64,000 nucleotides of DNA from contig NZ_BDCO01000001.1 in the NCBI RefSeq assembly GCF_001613545.1, forward strand, positions 62,001-126,000, written 5' to 3'. Below, piece after piece: positions 16,520 through 24,993 of this stretch. The notes under the pieces were generated by a model, which worked only from the letters and a program-made list of their open reading frames with translations, ran no database searches and was not told where the DNA came from. This stretch comes from Terrimicrobium sacchariphilum. Lineage in GTDB: Bacteria; Verrucomicrobiota; Verrucomicrobiia; Chthoniobacterales; Terrimicrobiaceae. Position 1 is the first letter of the stretch, and each line of letters starts with the position of its first letter. A program made the position numbers and the translations under genes.

Positions 16520-18997
16520 ATGCCCAAAACTCTCGTCATCGCCGAAAAGCCCAGCGTAGCCGCGGACCTCGCCCGTGCTCTCGGCAAAATCCCGAAGAAG
16601 GACGACCTCTTCGAGAACGACGAGTATGTCATTACCTCGGCCATCGGCCACCTCGTGGAGCTCTGCCTCCCCAACGAGATGGACAAGAAGCGGGGCAAGT
16701 GGTCCTTCGCCGCGCTGCCGATCATTCCTGAGGAATTTGACCTCAAGCCGATCGAGAAAACGCAGTCGCGCTTCAATCTCCTCAAGCGCCTCCTGAAGCG
16801 CTCCGACATCGATGTCGTCGTGAACGCCTGCGACGCCGGGCGCGAGGGCGAACTCATTTTCCATTATCTGGTCAAGCTGGCTGGTTCCAAAAAGCCCACC
16901 CAGCGTCTCTGGCTGCAAAGCATGACGCCCGAGGCCATCCGCGACGGCTTCTCGAAGCTCCGCGAGGGCGAGGAAATGCGCCCGCTGGCCGACGCCGCCG
17001 TCTGCCGCAGCGAAAGCGACTGGCTCGTGGGTATCAACGGCACCCGCGCCATGACCGCCTTTAATTCCAAGGGCGGAGGCTTCCAGCTCACCCCGGTGGG
17101 CCGCGTCCAGACCCCCACCCTCGCCATTCTGGCCGAGCGTGAGGTGAAGATTCGTGGCTTCAAACCCCGCCCGTATTTCGAGGTCTTCGGCGACTTCGGC
17201 GTGCAGGCTGGCAGCTATCGCGGTCGCTGGTTTGACGAGGCTTTCAAAAAGGGCGCGGACGAAGACGGTCGCGCCGAGCGCATCTGGACCCGCGAGCAGG
17301 CCGACGCCATTGCCGCAAAGTGCCTGGGCAAACCCGGTATCGTCACCGAGGAGAAAAAGCCCGCCACCCAGATCTCGCCCCAGCTTTACGACCTGACGAC
17401 GCTCCAGCGCGAGGCCAACTCGCGTTTCTCGCTCAGCGCCCGCCGCACGCTGCAAATCGCCCAGGCGCTCTACGAAAAGCACAAGGTCCTCACCTACCCG
17501 CGTACCGACTCGCGCTACCTGCCCGAGGATTACGTGGGCAATGTGAAGGCCGCGCTGACCAAGTTCGACAACCCGGAGCTCGCCGGGCATGCGCAGAAGG
17601 CGCTTTCCCAGGGCTGGGTGCGTCCAAACAAGCGCATCTTCAACGACGCCAAGGTCACCGACCACCACGCCATCATCCCGACCGGCGTTGCGCCCAAAAA
17701 TCTCGATGAGATCGAGATGAAGGTCTACGACATGGTGGCCCGCCGGTTCATCGCCGTCTTCTATCCCGCCGCCGAGTTTGAGATCACGACCCGCATCACG
17801 CGCGTCGAGGGCGAACCCTTCAAGAGCGATGGCAAGATCATCGTCAACCCGGGGTGGATGGCCGTTTACGGCAAGCAGGCCGCCACGGGCGACGACCAGA
17901 CCCTTTGCCCCGTCGTCTCGGGCGAAACCGCCCAGACCGAGAATACCGAGGTCAAACAGAACGAGACCAAGCCGCCGGCGCGGTTCACGGAAGCCACCCT
18001 GCTTTCCGCCATGGAAGGCGCGGGCAAGCTCGTCGAGGACGAGGAACTCCGCGAGGCCATGAGCCAGCGCGGCCTCGGCACCCCGGCCACGCGCGCCCAG
18101 ATCATCGAAGGGCTCATCCTCGATTCCTACATCAACCGCCAGGGCCGCGACCTCATCGTGACCCAGAAGGGCCTCTCGCTCATCAATCTCCTGCGCGGCA
18201 TCGGCATCAATGCCCTCACCTCCCCGGAACTCACGGGCGAGTGGGAGTTCAAGCTCAAGCAGATGGAGCGCGGCGCCATGCCCCGTCCGCAGTTCATGGA
18301 CGAGATTCGGCACTTCACCGAGGAGATCGTCGCCAAGGCCAAGGACTACTCGGGAGACGCCGTCGAGGGACAATTCCACGACCTGGAAGCCAAGTGCCCA
18401 AAGTGCGGCAACGTCGGCTTCAAGGAATCCTACAAGGCCTACGAGTGCAAATCCTGCGCCCTCCTCGTCTGGAAAAACATGGCCGGACGCGAACTCGAGC
18501 GCGAGGAAGTGCAGACCCTTCTCGAAAAAGGAGCCGTCGGCCCGCTGGAGGGCTTCCGCAGCAAGCTCGGTCGTCCCTTTTCCGCCGTCATCAAGCTCGA
18601 CCCGGAGTTTAAGCAGAGCTTCGACTTTGGCACGTCCGACGCCGCCGAGGCGCAGACCATCGACTTTTCCGCCCTGCCCGTCATCACCACCTGCCCGGTC
18701 TGCAAGACCGGCTCCGTGCGCGACACCGGCAGCGCCTACCAGTGCGACAACACGGGCAAGTGCAAGTTCCGTATGGGCAAATCCATCTGCCAGCGGGAGA
18801 TTCCTGCAGAGCAGGTCATCAAGCTCGCGGAAAACGGCAAGACCGACCTCATCCCGCGCTTCATCTCCAAGAAGGGCAAGCCGTTCTCGGCCTTCCTCAA
18901 GCTGGAGGGCACGCGCGTGGCGTTCGAGTTCGAGCCCCGCAAACCCGCGGCCAAAAAGACCTCGGCGCGAGCGGCTTCCTCCGCGGCTGCGGCCTGA
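16520..18997 (+). CDS. topB: Type IA DNA topoisomerase (topoisomerase III-like)
   Basis: An 825-residue type IA topoisomerase that relaxes or decatenates DNA. It has an N-terminal Toprim domain (LVIAEKPSVAADLARALG; acidic motif VVNACDAGREGEL). The catalytic tyrosine is Y326 in LTYPRTDSRYLP, and a QRGLGTPATRA motif lies near residue 515. The C-terminus has a Cys4 zinc motif (CPKCG...CKSC, about 625-645) flanked by two copies of a module ending in GRPFSAVIKL and GKPFSAFLKL, as in TopB-type proteins with repeated C-terminal Toprim-associated domains. The start 2 bases after dprA implies co-transcription. The tail is Lys/Ala-rich. Confidence 0.92.
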   Translation: MPKTLVIAEKPSVAADLARALGKIPKKDDLFENDEYVITSAIGHLVELCLPNEMDKKRGKWSFAALPIIPEEFDLKPIEKTQSRFNLLKRLLKRSDIDVVVNACDAGREGELIFHYLVKLAGSKKPTQRLWLQSMTPEAIRDGFSKLREGEEMRPLADAAVCRSESDWLVGINGTRAMTAFNSKGGGFQLTPVGRVQTPTLAILAEREVKIRGFKPRPYFEVFGDFGVQAGSYRGRWFDEAFKKGADEDGRAERIWTREQADAIAAKCLGKPGIVTEEKKPATQISPQLYDLTTLQREANSRFSLSARRTLQIAQALYEKHKVLTYPRTDSRYLPEDYVGNVKAALTKFDNPELAGHAQKALSQGWVRPNKRIFNDAKVTDHHAIIPTGVAPKNLDEIEMKVYDMVARRFIAVFYPAAEFEITTRITRVEGEPFKSDGKIIVNPGWMAVYGKQAATGDDQTLCPVVSGETAQTENTEVKQNETKPPARFTEATLLSAMEGAGKLVEDEELREAMSQRGLGTPATRAQIIEGLILDSYINRQGRDLIVTQKGLSLINLLRGIGINALTSPELTGEWEFKLKQMERGAMPRPQFMDEIRHFTEEIVAKAKDYSGDAVEGQFHDLEAKCPKCGNVGFKESYKAYECKSCALLVWKNMAGRELEREEVQTLLEKGAVGPLEGFRSKLGRPFSAVIKLDPEFKQSFDFGTSDAAEAQTIDFSALPVITTCPVCKTGSVRDTGSAYQCDNTGKCKFRMGKSICQREIPAEQVIKLAENGKTDLIPRFISKKGKPFSAFLKLEGTRVAFEFEPRKPAAKKTSARAASSAAAA

Positions 18998-19076
18998 TCG
19001 CATTAGCTTATTTTCATAAATATTAGGGTTCCGCTTTACATATCGCGGGATCGTGTTTAGGTGGCGTCGTTGTTCA

Positions 19077-20930
19077 ATGACCAGCCCTGAGGCCAGTCAA
19101 TCGTCCCCGTCGGGTTTTCGAATTCTTGTCGATCTTACCCTGCGCTACCCTCGTCTTCTGGGGGTCATCATCCTCCTGGGCTTCCTCTCCAGCCTGGTGA
19201 GCGCCCCCACGCCGTACCTCGGCAAGATCATCATCGATGACCTGATTTTCCGCGGCGGCGCGGCGGCAGGCCACGAGGTTTCCGGCTGGCTGGGCATCTC
19301 GCACACCGTCTGGATGATGACCGGCATCGTCGCCCTCGGCGTGTTCCTGAAAGTCGTCGGCAGCCTGCTGGGAGGTTGGCAATGTCATTACATCCTCCAG
19401 ATCACCCGCAACTCGCTCTACGACGTGCGCCTGAATACCGCGCTCCGCCTCATGGGCGCGCGGCAGGAGAAGCTCGAGCGGCTGGAGGCCGGGCGTATTG
19501 CCTCCCGCATCGGTTTCGATGTGAACCAGATGGATGGCGCCATCTTCAGCATCCTGCGGAATTTCCTCTCCAGCGTCTTCCTCGTCATCGTGGTCGTCGG
19601 GTTCATGGTCTTTATCAATCCGTGGCTGACCCTCGTCGTGCTGGCCACCATGCCGGTCACCGCGATCCTCAGCATGGTGTCGTACTCGAAGCTCCGGGAG
19701 TTCAGCCGCGAGGAGTCCGACCGCGTGGCCGATCTCACCGCGACCACGGCGGAAACCTTTGGCGCGCTCAAGGTCATTCGCGTCTTTGCCTCGGAGGGTT
19801 TTTTCCTCTCCCGCCTGCAAAAGCGCTGCGAGGCGCTGCGCTATGAGGGTCTTTACCACTGGACGCGCTTTCACGCCCTTAACCTCCTGCTCACCCTGCT
19901 CAGCAGCCTCGGCGGTGACATCTTCCTCCTCGTCGGCGGCATCCTCGCGATCAAGGGCGAGATCACCTTTGGCTCCTTCTTCGCCTTCTACGGCTACCAG
20001 GCCATGCTCTGGGGCCCCATCGGCACGCTCCTCAACGCCGGTCAGATCATGCAAACCGGCACCGCCAGCGCGGAAAAGGTGCGGACCATGGCCCTGCTGG
20101 AGCAGGAGCCTTACCTGAACAACGCCCGGCCCAAGCCCTCGCAGGCCTTCCAAGGCGAGATCATCGCGGAGAACCTCACCTTTGCCTACAATGCGGGCGA
20201 GCCCATCATTCGCGACCTGAGTTTCCGCATCGCCCCGGGCTCCATGGTCGCCCTCGTCGGCCAGTCCGGCTCCGGCAAGACCACGCTGGCCAATCTCCTC
20301 CTCGGCATGTACCTGCCAACCGGCGGCAAGCTCTACATCGACGGCACGGATATCCGCGACTGGGACCTTCAGGCGCTCCGCGCCCACATGGGCGTCGTCC
20401 TACAGGATGCCATGCTCTTCAACGACACGCTGCGCACGAATCTCTGCATGGGCCGCGAGCACCCCGATGAACGCATCTGGGCCGCCCTCGCTGGCGCGCA
20501 CCTCGATACCTTCGTGCGCGGATTGCCCAAGGGCCTCGACGAGCACGCGGGCATCGGCGGCACGCGACTCTCCGGCGGCCAGAAGCAGCGCATCGCCATC
20601 GCCCGCGTGTTTCTCAAGAACCCCAAGCTCCTCATCCTCGACGAAGCCACCAGCGCCCTCGACAGCGAGACGGAAAAGGCCATCCAGCGCTCCTTTGACG
20701 CCCTCATGGCGGGCCGCACCTCCGTCGTGATCGCGCACCGCCTTTCCACCATCTACCAGGCCGACCAGATCCTCGTCCTCCACCAGGGTCGCCTCGTCGA
20801 GAGCGGCACGCACGAGGAACTCGTCAGCCGCCCCGCAGGCCATTATCGCGAACTCTACGAAGCCCAGGTCGAGGGCATGATCCCCATGAGCGGCGCCACT
20901 CGCCGGTCCTGGACAGAGCCCCGCCACTAA
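19077..20930 (+). CDS. ABC transporter, fused membrane and ATPase domains (exporter type)
   Basis: A 617-residue half-transporter. The transmembrane domain covers about residues 20-320, with six predicted helices such as GVIILLGFLSSLVSA. The ATPase has Walker A GQSGSGKTTLANLLLG, signature LSGGQKQRIAIARVFL, Walker B LLILDEATSALD and H-loop IAHRLST. There is no N-terminal C39 peptidase, so it does not itself process a double-glycine leader. The HlyD-type adaptor gene starts six bases after its stop, indicating a type I secretion or export unit. ATG 19077 is preferred; a GTG at 19053 is an alternative. No cargo gene is visible nearby. Confidence 0.9.
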   Translation: MTSPEASQSSPSGFRILVDLTLRYPRLLGVIILLGFLSSLVSAPTPYLGKIIIDDLIFRGGAAAGHEVSGWLGISHTVWMMTGIVALGVFLKVVGSLLGGWQCHYILQITRNSLYDVRLNTALRLMGARQEKLERLEAGRIASRIGFDVNQMDGAIFSILRNFLSSVFLVIVVVGFMVFINPWLTLVVLATMPVTAILSMVSYSKLREFSREESDRVADLTATTAETFGALKVIRVFASEGFFLSRLQKRCEALRYEGLYHWTRFHALNLLLTLLSSLGGDIFLLVGGILAIKGEITFGSFFAFYGYQAMLWGPIGTLLNAGQIMQTGTASAEKVRTMALLEQEPYLNNARPKPSQAFQGEIIAENLTFAYNAGEPIIRDLSFRIAPGSMVALVGQSGSGKTTLANLLLGMYLPTGGKLYIDGTDIRDWDLQALRAHMGVVLQDAMLFNDTLRTNLCMGREHPDERIWAALAGAHLDTFVRGLPKGLDEHAGIGGTRLSGGQKQRIAIARVFLKNPKLLILDEATSALDSETEKAIQRSFDALMAGRTSVVIAHRLSTIYQADQILVLHQGRLVESGTHEELVSRPAGHYRELYEAQVEGMIPMSGATRRSWTEPRH

Positions 20931-20936
20931 CTCGCC

Positions 20937-22136
20937 ATGGTCGTCGACGAAATCACATCGAAGCGCTCCGACGTGCGAACGAAATCGCCGCTCTGCGATG
21001 ACGATTACCGCCTGCCGCTAGCGAAGCTTCCCAAGGCCATTCCGCCTCGCTGGATGTACACCAGCATGCTCTGGAGCATCGGCGTCACCGTCGTGCTCAC
21101 CGCCGCGACTCTCCTCAGCCCCATGGATGAGTATGTCACGGCTCCCGGCGAGGTGCGTCCGGCCGAGTACGCCTACGTCTTCAGCCGGGCCGAGGGCATC
21201 CTGGAGACCATCGACGTGAAGGACGGCGAAAAAGTCCGCCAGGGCCAGGTGCTCGCCCGTCTCGATGGCTGGGAAATCCGCAAGCGCATCCGGGAAATCG
21301 AGGCCGACATCGCCCAGACGGAAGCCGAGCTCGCCATGTCCGAGGCCGCCCAGCGCAAGGTCACCGCCGCGCCCGTCCCCGCCGAGTTTCTCTTCAGCGC
21401 CGTCGAGATGGAGCGCCAAAAGGAAATTCAGGGCCTCCAGCAGGATTACCTCCATCGCCTGAACGAACTCCAGAAAACGGGAGCCGCCTCCGGCACGGAA
21501 CTCCTCAACATCCGCCTCCAGCTCATCGCCTCGGAATCGATGCTCAAGCGCAGCCAGCAGGCCTACGATCTCTTCAAGGGCGACTACGGCGCGGCCTCGC
21601 AAACCGAAGCAGCCGAAAAAGTGCGCGTCACCGAGGCCCGGCTCGCCGGGTTGCGCTCCCGCCTGGAATCCGCCCAGAGCGACCTGAAGCGCCTGGAGAT
21701 CATCGCCCCCACCGACGGCAACATCCTCACGACCGCCCGCCGCTTCCCCGGGGAAAAAATCGCCGCAGGCACCGCCCTCTTCAAGATCAGCGACGACAAC
21801 GACAAGACCGAGCTGCGCCTCTACGCCACCGAGGACCGCGTGAACCTCATCCAGCCCGGCCAGCTCGTGCGCTTCCGCGCCAACAACAACCCCGACCGCC
21901 TCGCCCCCCTCGCCATCGCCCGCGTCACCGAGGTCGCCCGCGACCGCGACCTCGCCTCCGAGGAGGATGCCGCCGATACGAACAGGCTGAGCACCTATCG
22001 CGTGAAGGCGGCTATTGAAGAGGCACAATACCCTCTCGCCGTCGGCGCCACCGTCGAGGCCGAGATCGTCCTCGAGCGCCGCCCCTTCTGGCGCCTCCTC
22101 CTCATGAAGCCCCAGCCCACCGGCTCCAAGCTTTAA
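20937..22136 (+). CDS. HlyD-family periplasmic adaptor
   Basis: A 399-residue adaptor. A short cytoplasmic N-terminus precedes one membrane anchor (about residues 44-62, LWSIGVTVVLTAATLLS). Next comes the lipoyl half motif SRAEGILETIDVKDGEKVRQG, a long alpha-helical coiled coil (about 118-245) and the second lipoyl half IIAPTDGNILTTARRFPGEK. A beta-barrel end follows (LRLYATEDRVNLIQPGQLVRF). It works with the ABC protein immediately upstream. No TolC-like gene is adjacent. The next gene is separated by 316 bases and differs in character. Confidence 0.88.
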   Translation: MVVDEITSKRSDVRTKSPLCDDDYRLPLAKLPKAIPPRWMYTSMLWSIGVTVVLTAATLLSPMDEYVTAPGEVRPAEYAYVFSRAEGILETIDVKDGEKVRQGQVLARLDGWEIRKRIREIEADIAQTEAELAMSEAAQRKVTAAPVPAEFLFSAVEMERQKEIQGLQQDYLHRLNELQKTGAASGTELLNIRLQLIASESMLKRSQQAYDLFKGDYGAASQTEAAEKVRVTEARLAGLRSRLESAQSDLKRLEIIAPTDGNILTTARRFPGEKIAAGTALFKISDDNDKTELRLYATEDRVNLIQPGQLVRFRANNNPDRLAPLAIARVTEVARDRDLASEEDAADTNRLSTYRVKAAIEEAQYPLAVGATVEAEIVLERRPFWRLLLMKPQPTGSKL

Positions 22137-22452
22137 CGCAGATCAACTAAAGATGCGCCCCCTGCCCGGTGCCCACCCGGGGCCGACACGGTGACCCTAA
22201 CTCCAGAAATGGGCTCGTGAACGGATTTAGGACTTTGGGGATGCGTCCATATCCGGTCATCCTCAGGGGAGAATGACGATTTCGACATTTTCGCTCTCCC
22301 ATATCTCCAGACCTCCACTCATCGTCGCTACCGATCACGCATTCGGCCCAAGCAACTTAAATTTGACATTTGACTCCTGATCCCCACTTCGGTGAATACC
22401 TAAATACACGCAACGCCCCCGGAGAAATCGGACGCTTCACCTCCTAGCCACA
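22137..22452. other. Intergenic region at the edge of the accessory patch
   Basis: No gene is seen in these 316 bases. Base composition changes from GC-rich to mixed from about 22230 onward, which may mark the left boundary of acquired DNA. No tRNA fragment, IS end or clear repeat was found. Confidence 0.4.
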
Positions 22453-23397
22453 ATGCCTATTCGCAACCATCTTGATATAGTTGGCCATCGCAAGTTTGAT
22501 GTGGCAGAAGTGTTGTCCGGGATGGTCCCGATCAACAACATTCTGATCGATACGGGGAAACCTGATGACGAGTGGCTGAAGAAGTCGACAGAGTTGATCG
22601 CGGAGTGGCGGGCTATCTTTCGCTCAATTTACATCAAGTGGGCCCTCGCCCTGAACGGTTTGGACGTCGCTGTCGAAAAGTATTCTGCTCCGGCTTGGCA
22701 GGCCAAGAAACGATTCTTCGTTACCTCGCTTCGCACAGAGAGGTCCGGGCTGTCAAAAATTACAGAAATCGCAGATTGGAATGGAGGTGACGCAGCCGCT
22801 AACCATCAGTCCGTCATCCCCTACATCGCGGGTTGGGGAATCATCGACCTCGGTTCAGCGCTCGAAGAGTTCATCTTCGATCTCTACCGGATATTTCTTT
22901 GGCAACACACGGAGCATTTGACCCAAGGGGCTGAATTCAAAAATCTTCGCAGACTGCGTACGGATGCCATGAACAGCCCACAAGATTTGGCAAAGTGGGA
23001 AGAAGCGTTCGCCGAGCGTCTGGACAACTGGCAGCGGAACGCCGTCTATAAATCAAAACGCGAACTTTTCCTCGCCTACTGCAATCACGCAGGGCTGAAG
23101 ACCCCCTCGATCTACAAACACACAACGCTGGAAACCTGGGCTGACTGTCTCAACGGGGTCTGCATTCTTCGGAATTGCCTTATTCACCCGAACGCGAAGG
23201 TTCCGAAGGAGCTGGGTGACTTTTCCGCTTCGAAACTTAACATCGGTTATGATTTCAAGGAGGGCCATCCGCTCCAAGTGACTTTGCAGCATCTGCAATG
23301 CACGGAGTGTTTCCTCGACCAATTGCTGACAGGACTCAACTTCTCGTTTGTGGAGCGCACAGGCGTGAGACTGCCCGAAACCAAGAATACCCCATAA
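22453..23397 (+). CDS. HEPN-motif protein of unknown specificity
   Basis: A 314-residue, probably all-alpha protein. Its most telling feature is the R240-x4-H245 motif (LRNCLIHPNAKV) in a helix near the C-terminus. This is the Rx4-6H signature of HEPN domains, many of which are RNases in toxin-antitoxin or phage-defence systems. An acidic/hydrophobic helix IIDLGSALEEFIFDLYRIF around residues 130-148 looks like the other core HEPN helix. There is no signal peptide. It stands alone on this strand, facing the HTH-P63C gene. I recognise no further domain. An RNA-cleaving role is inference from the motif only. Confidence 0.6.
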   Translation: MPIRNHLDIVGHRKFDVAEVLSGMVPINNILIDTGKPDDEWLKKSTELIAEWRAIFRSIYIKWALALNGLDVAVEKYSAPAWQAKKRFFVTSLRTERSGLSKITEIADWNGGDAAANHQSVIPYIAGWGIIDLGSALEEFIFDLYRIFLWQHTEHLTQGAEFKNLRRLRTDAMNSPQDLAKWEEAFAERLDNWQRNAVYKSKRELFLAYCNHAGLKTPSIYKHTTLETWADCLNGVCILRNCLIHPNAKVPKELGDFSASKLNIGYDFKEGHPLQVTLQHLQCTECFLDQLLTGLNFSFVERTGVRLPETKNTP

Positions 23398-23710
23398 CAG
23401 GCGCCACGTTTAACCTATTGTAACCATTCAAACTAAATTACGCACGAGAGAAGGGGGCAGGCGCCTGAATGGCATTAAGATAACGCCTATTTGGGAGCGT
23501 TTTGCTCTGTCGGAGAGCGCCGCAGGTGTTGACTTGGCTGCTCCTGACCCATTCGTTTCAGTAAATTTACGGGCCAACCGAGAGTCTGACTGCCGAGGGT
23601 TGAGCCTGCTTCCAGCGGCTTTTTGAGCGTTTGGCCGGTTCAATTGCGCACTCGAAAAGGCTCATTATATTAATGCCATTCACTCCAGCCCCCCACATTT
23701 AAAACTGAAA
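23398..23710. other. Intergenic region between the convergent HEPN and P63C genes
   Basis: I see no believable gene in these 313 bases. The 8-base word CAGGCGCC occurs twice (23398-23405 and 23458-23465), which may be chance. No U-tract terminator is evident. Confidence 0.4.
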
Positions 23711-24835
23711 TCACTCAGACTCACCCGTCGATTTCGGCGGAAGATACATAGTGAGTTGAACGGGAATACGACCAAATTTCTCGGCCATACGGCGGCGCAG
23801 CTCGGACATTGTTTCACAGGCTGACGCCATGCCTACCACCATCCAAATATGTTCAATCAATTTCTTAAGACCGTATTGACTACTCATCCATTGATGATAA
23901 TTTTGACCAGCAATCGGCTTGGGGGCATGATCTTTAAGCCATTTTGCAACATCTTTATCTAGGTATCCGTAAATCAGTTCCATAACCAATTTGCCCCAGT
24001 ATTTCGGGCGATGGTGAAGCTGGCCGCTCCATTTGGTGAGCCTACCGAATTCCACCCACAATTGATCCGGGAAAGTCTTTTCCCATTTCCTCATTTCTTC
24101 CTCCAAGAAGATTTTCATTTTCAATTGGAGAGCATCAACAGGGCGGTCGTATTGGTAGCCGGTGGCTTCATCAACGAGAGCAACAATTCCCGTCTTCGCT
24201 GCGGCTCGGAGAAACGTGCTCGCCTTGACGGCGATCTCCATTTGGCGCGCGGTTAGCTTTGAGTCGCTTGCGCCAGAGGCAAAATTCTGCAGCGCACTTG
24301 AATAGGCTCCGCAGAGATCCATAAACTTCTCAACATCCAAGCCCAGAGCATGTTGCGCAATCCCAGATGCCCCGGTATCGAACTGAAAAAGGGCCGAAAC
24401 CTTACCATTTTCTGCAGGAATCAAATCTTTCGGCAGATATGGCTGCAGCACCTTTACTTTTAGGTACTCCGCAAGCTGTCCACCATCGGTTCCTATCAGA
24501 CTGACGACAATTCCTTTCAGGCTGAAGACGCGAATTCCGTTCTCCAGAACATAGCAAGGAATTTCAACCTCCCCGATTTTAAGAGAACCCCAGTGCGTAG
24601 CTTTTGGAATATAAACCTGATCAACGATAACTTCAGGGGTAGCAATGAAGTCAGCAGGTGAAAGATCAATCCCCTTCTGCTCGGCAAGTTCCAGTAGCTT
24701 GGGTTGCCATTTCGCCGGGATATGCCCTTTTGACGCCCAATATTGAACTGTTGTTTGTCCCTTTCCGATGAGGGTCGCCAAAGCGGATTGCCCGCCAAAC
24801 TTTTCAATGATCCTTCCCGCTATGCCGTGTCGCAT
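23711..24835 (-). CDS. HTH-P63C domain protein
   Basis: A 374-residue protein. Residues 1-60 look like a small Cro/YdaS-type helix-turn-helix (GGQSALATLIGKGQTTVQYW then HIPAKWQPKLLELAEQKGI). The central and C-terminal part carries the P63C signature, GIVALVDEATGYQYDRP followed by KMKIFLEEEMRKWEKTFPDQ. P63C domains are known mainly from phage and mobile-element proteins of unknown function. A promoter-like sequence and an inverted repeat lie directly upstream, suggesting an independent, self-regulated unit. The gene is visibly richer in A+T than the flanking housekeeping genes, a sign of transfer. The start ATG 24835 is well placed relative to the HTH. Confidence 0.75.
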   Translation of the reverse strand: MRHGIAGRIIEKFGGQSALATLIGKGQTTVQYWASKGHIPAKWQPKLLELAEQKGIDLSPADFIATPEVIVDQVYIPKATHWGSLKIGEVEIPCYVLENGIRVFSLKGIVVSLIGTDGGQLAEYLKVKVLQPYLPKDLIPAENGKVSALFQFDTGASGIAQHALGLDVEKFMDLCGAYSSALQNFASGASDSKLTARQMEIAVKASTFLRAAAKTGIVALVDEATGYQYDRPVDALQLKMKIFLEEEMRKWEKTFPDQLWVEFGRLTKWSGQLHHRPKYWGKLVMELIYGYLDKDVAKWLKDHAPKPIAGQNYHQWMSSQYGLKKLIEHIWMVVGMASACETMSELRRRMAEKFGRIPVQLTMYLPPKSTGESE

Positions 24836-24841
24836 AAAGGC

Positions 24842-24884
24842 AAAGTATCAGTAAACCAAAAAACAGTCAATCAGTTTTTCTGAT
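24842..24884 (-). promoter_or_regulatory. Sigma70-like promoter and inverted repeat upstream of the HTH-P63C gene
   Basis: On the minus strand TTGACT (24870-24865) and TACTTT (24847-24842) are 17 bases apart, a good -35/-10 layout, with the ATG 7 bases beyond the -10. The inverted repeat ATCAG-TTTTT-CTGAT (24870-24884) abuts the -35 box, where a repressor could act. The encoded HTH domain makes autoregulation plausible. The leader would be nearly absent. Confidence 0.5.
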
Positions 24885-24993
24885 GAGGCAACCTTTACAG
24901 CTTTGATAGCATCGAATTTCATTTACGAATTTCCACTCTGCCTGTTCGCCCTTTTTACACCCGGCCCGGAGTGTCCACTTGCGCCACCATCTC

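Noticed and set aside
15962-19003. A 1013-codon open frame on the minus strand opposite dprA/topB
   Set aside because: It is the antisense shadow of two clear genes. High-GC third-position bias removes stops from the opposite strand, and the translation is low-complexity Gly/Leu/Arg/Glu-rich without domains.
23398-23465. Direct repeats of CAGGCGCC as attachment-site candidates
   Set aside because: Only 8 bases, 60 apart, inside a GC-rich genome; they do not flank the accessory patch and no integrase is present.
23428-23643. 71-codon minus-strand open frame between the HEPN and P63C genes
   Set aside because: No ribosome site, no domain and basic low-information composition; most likely chance.
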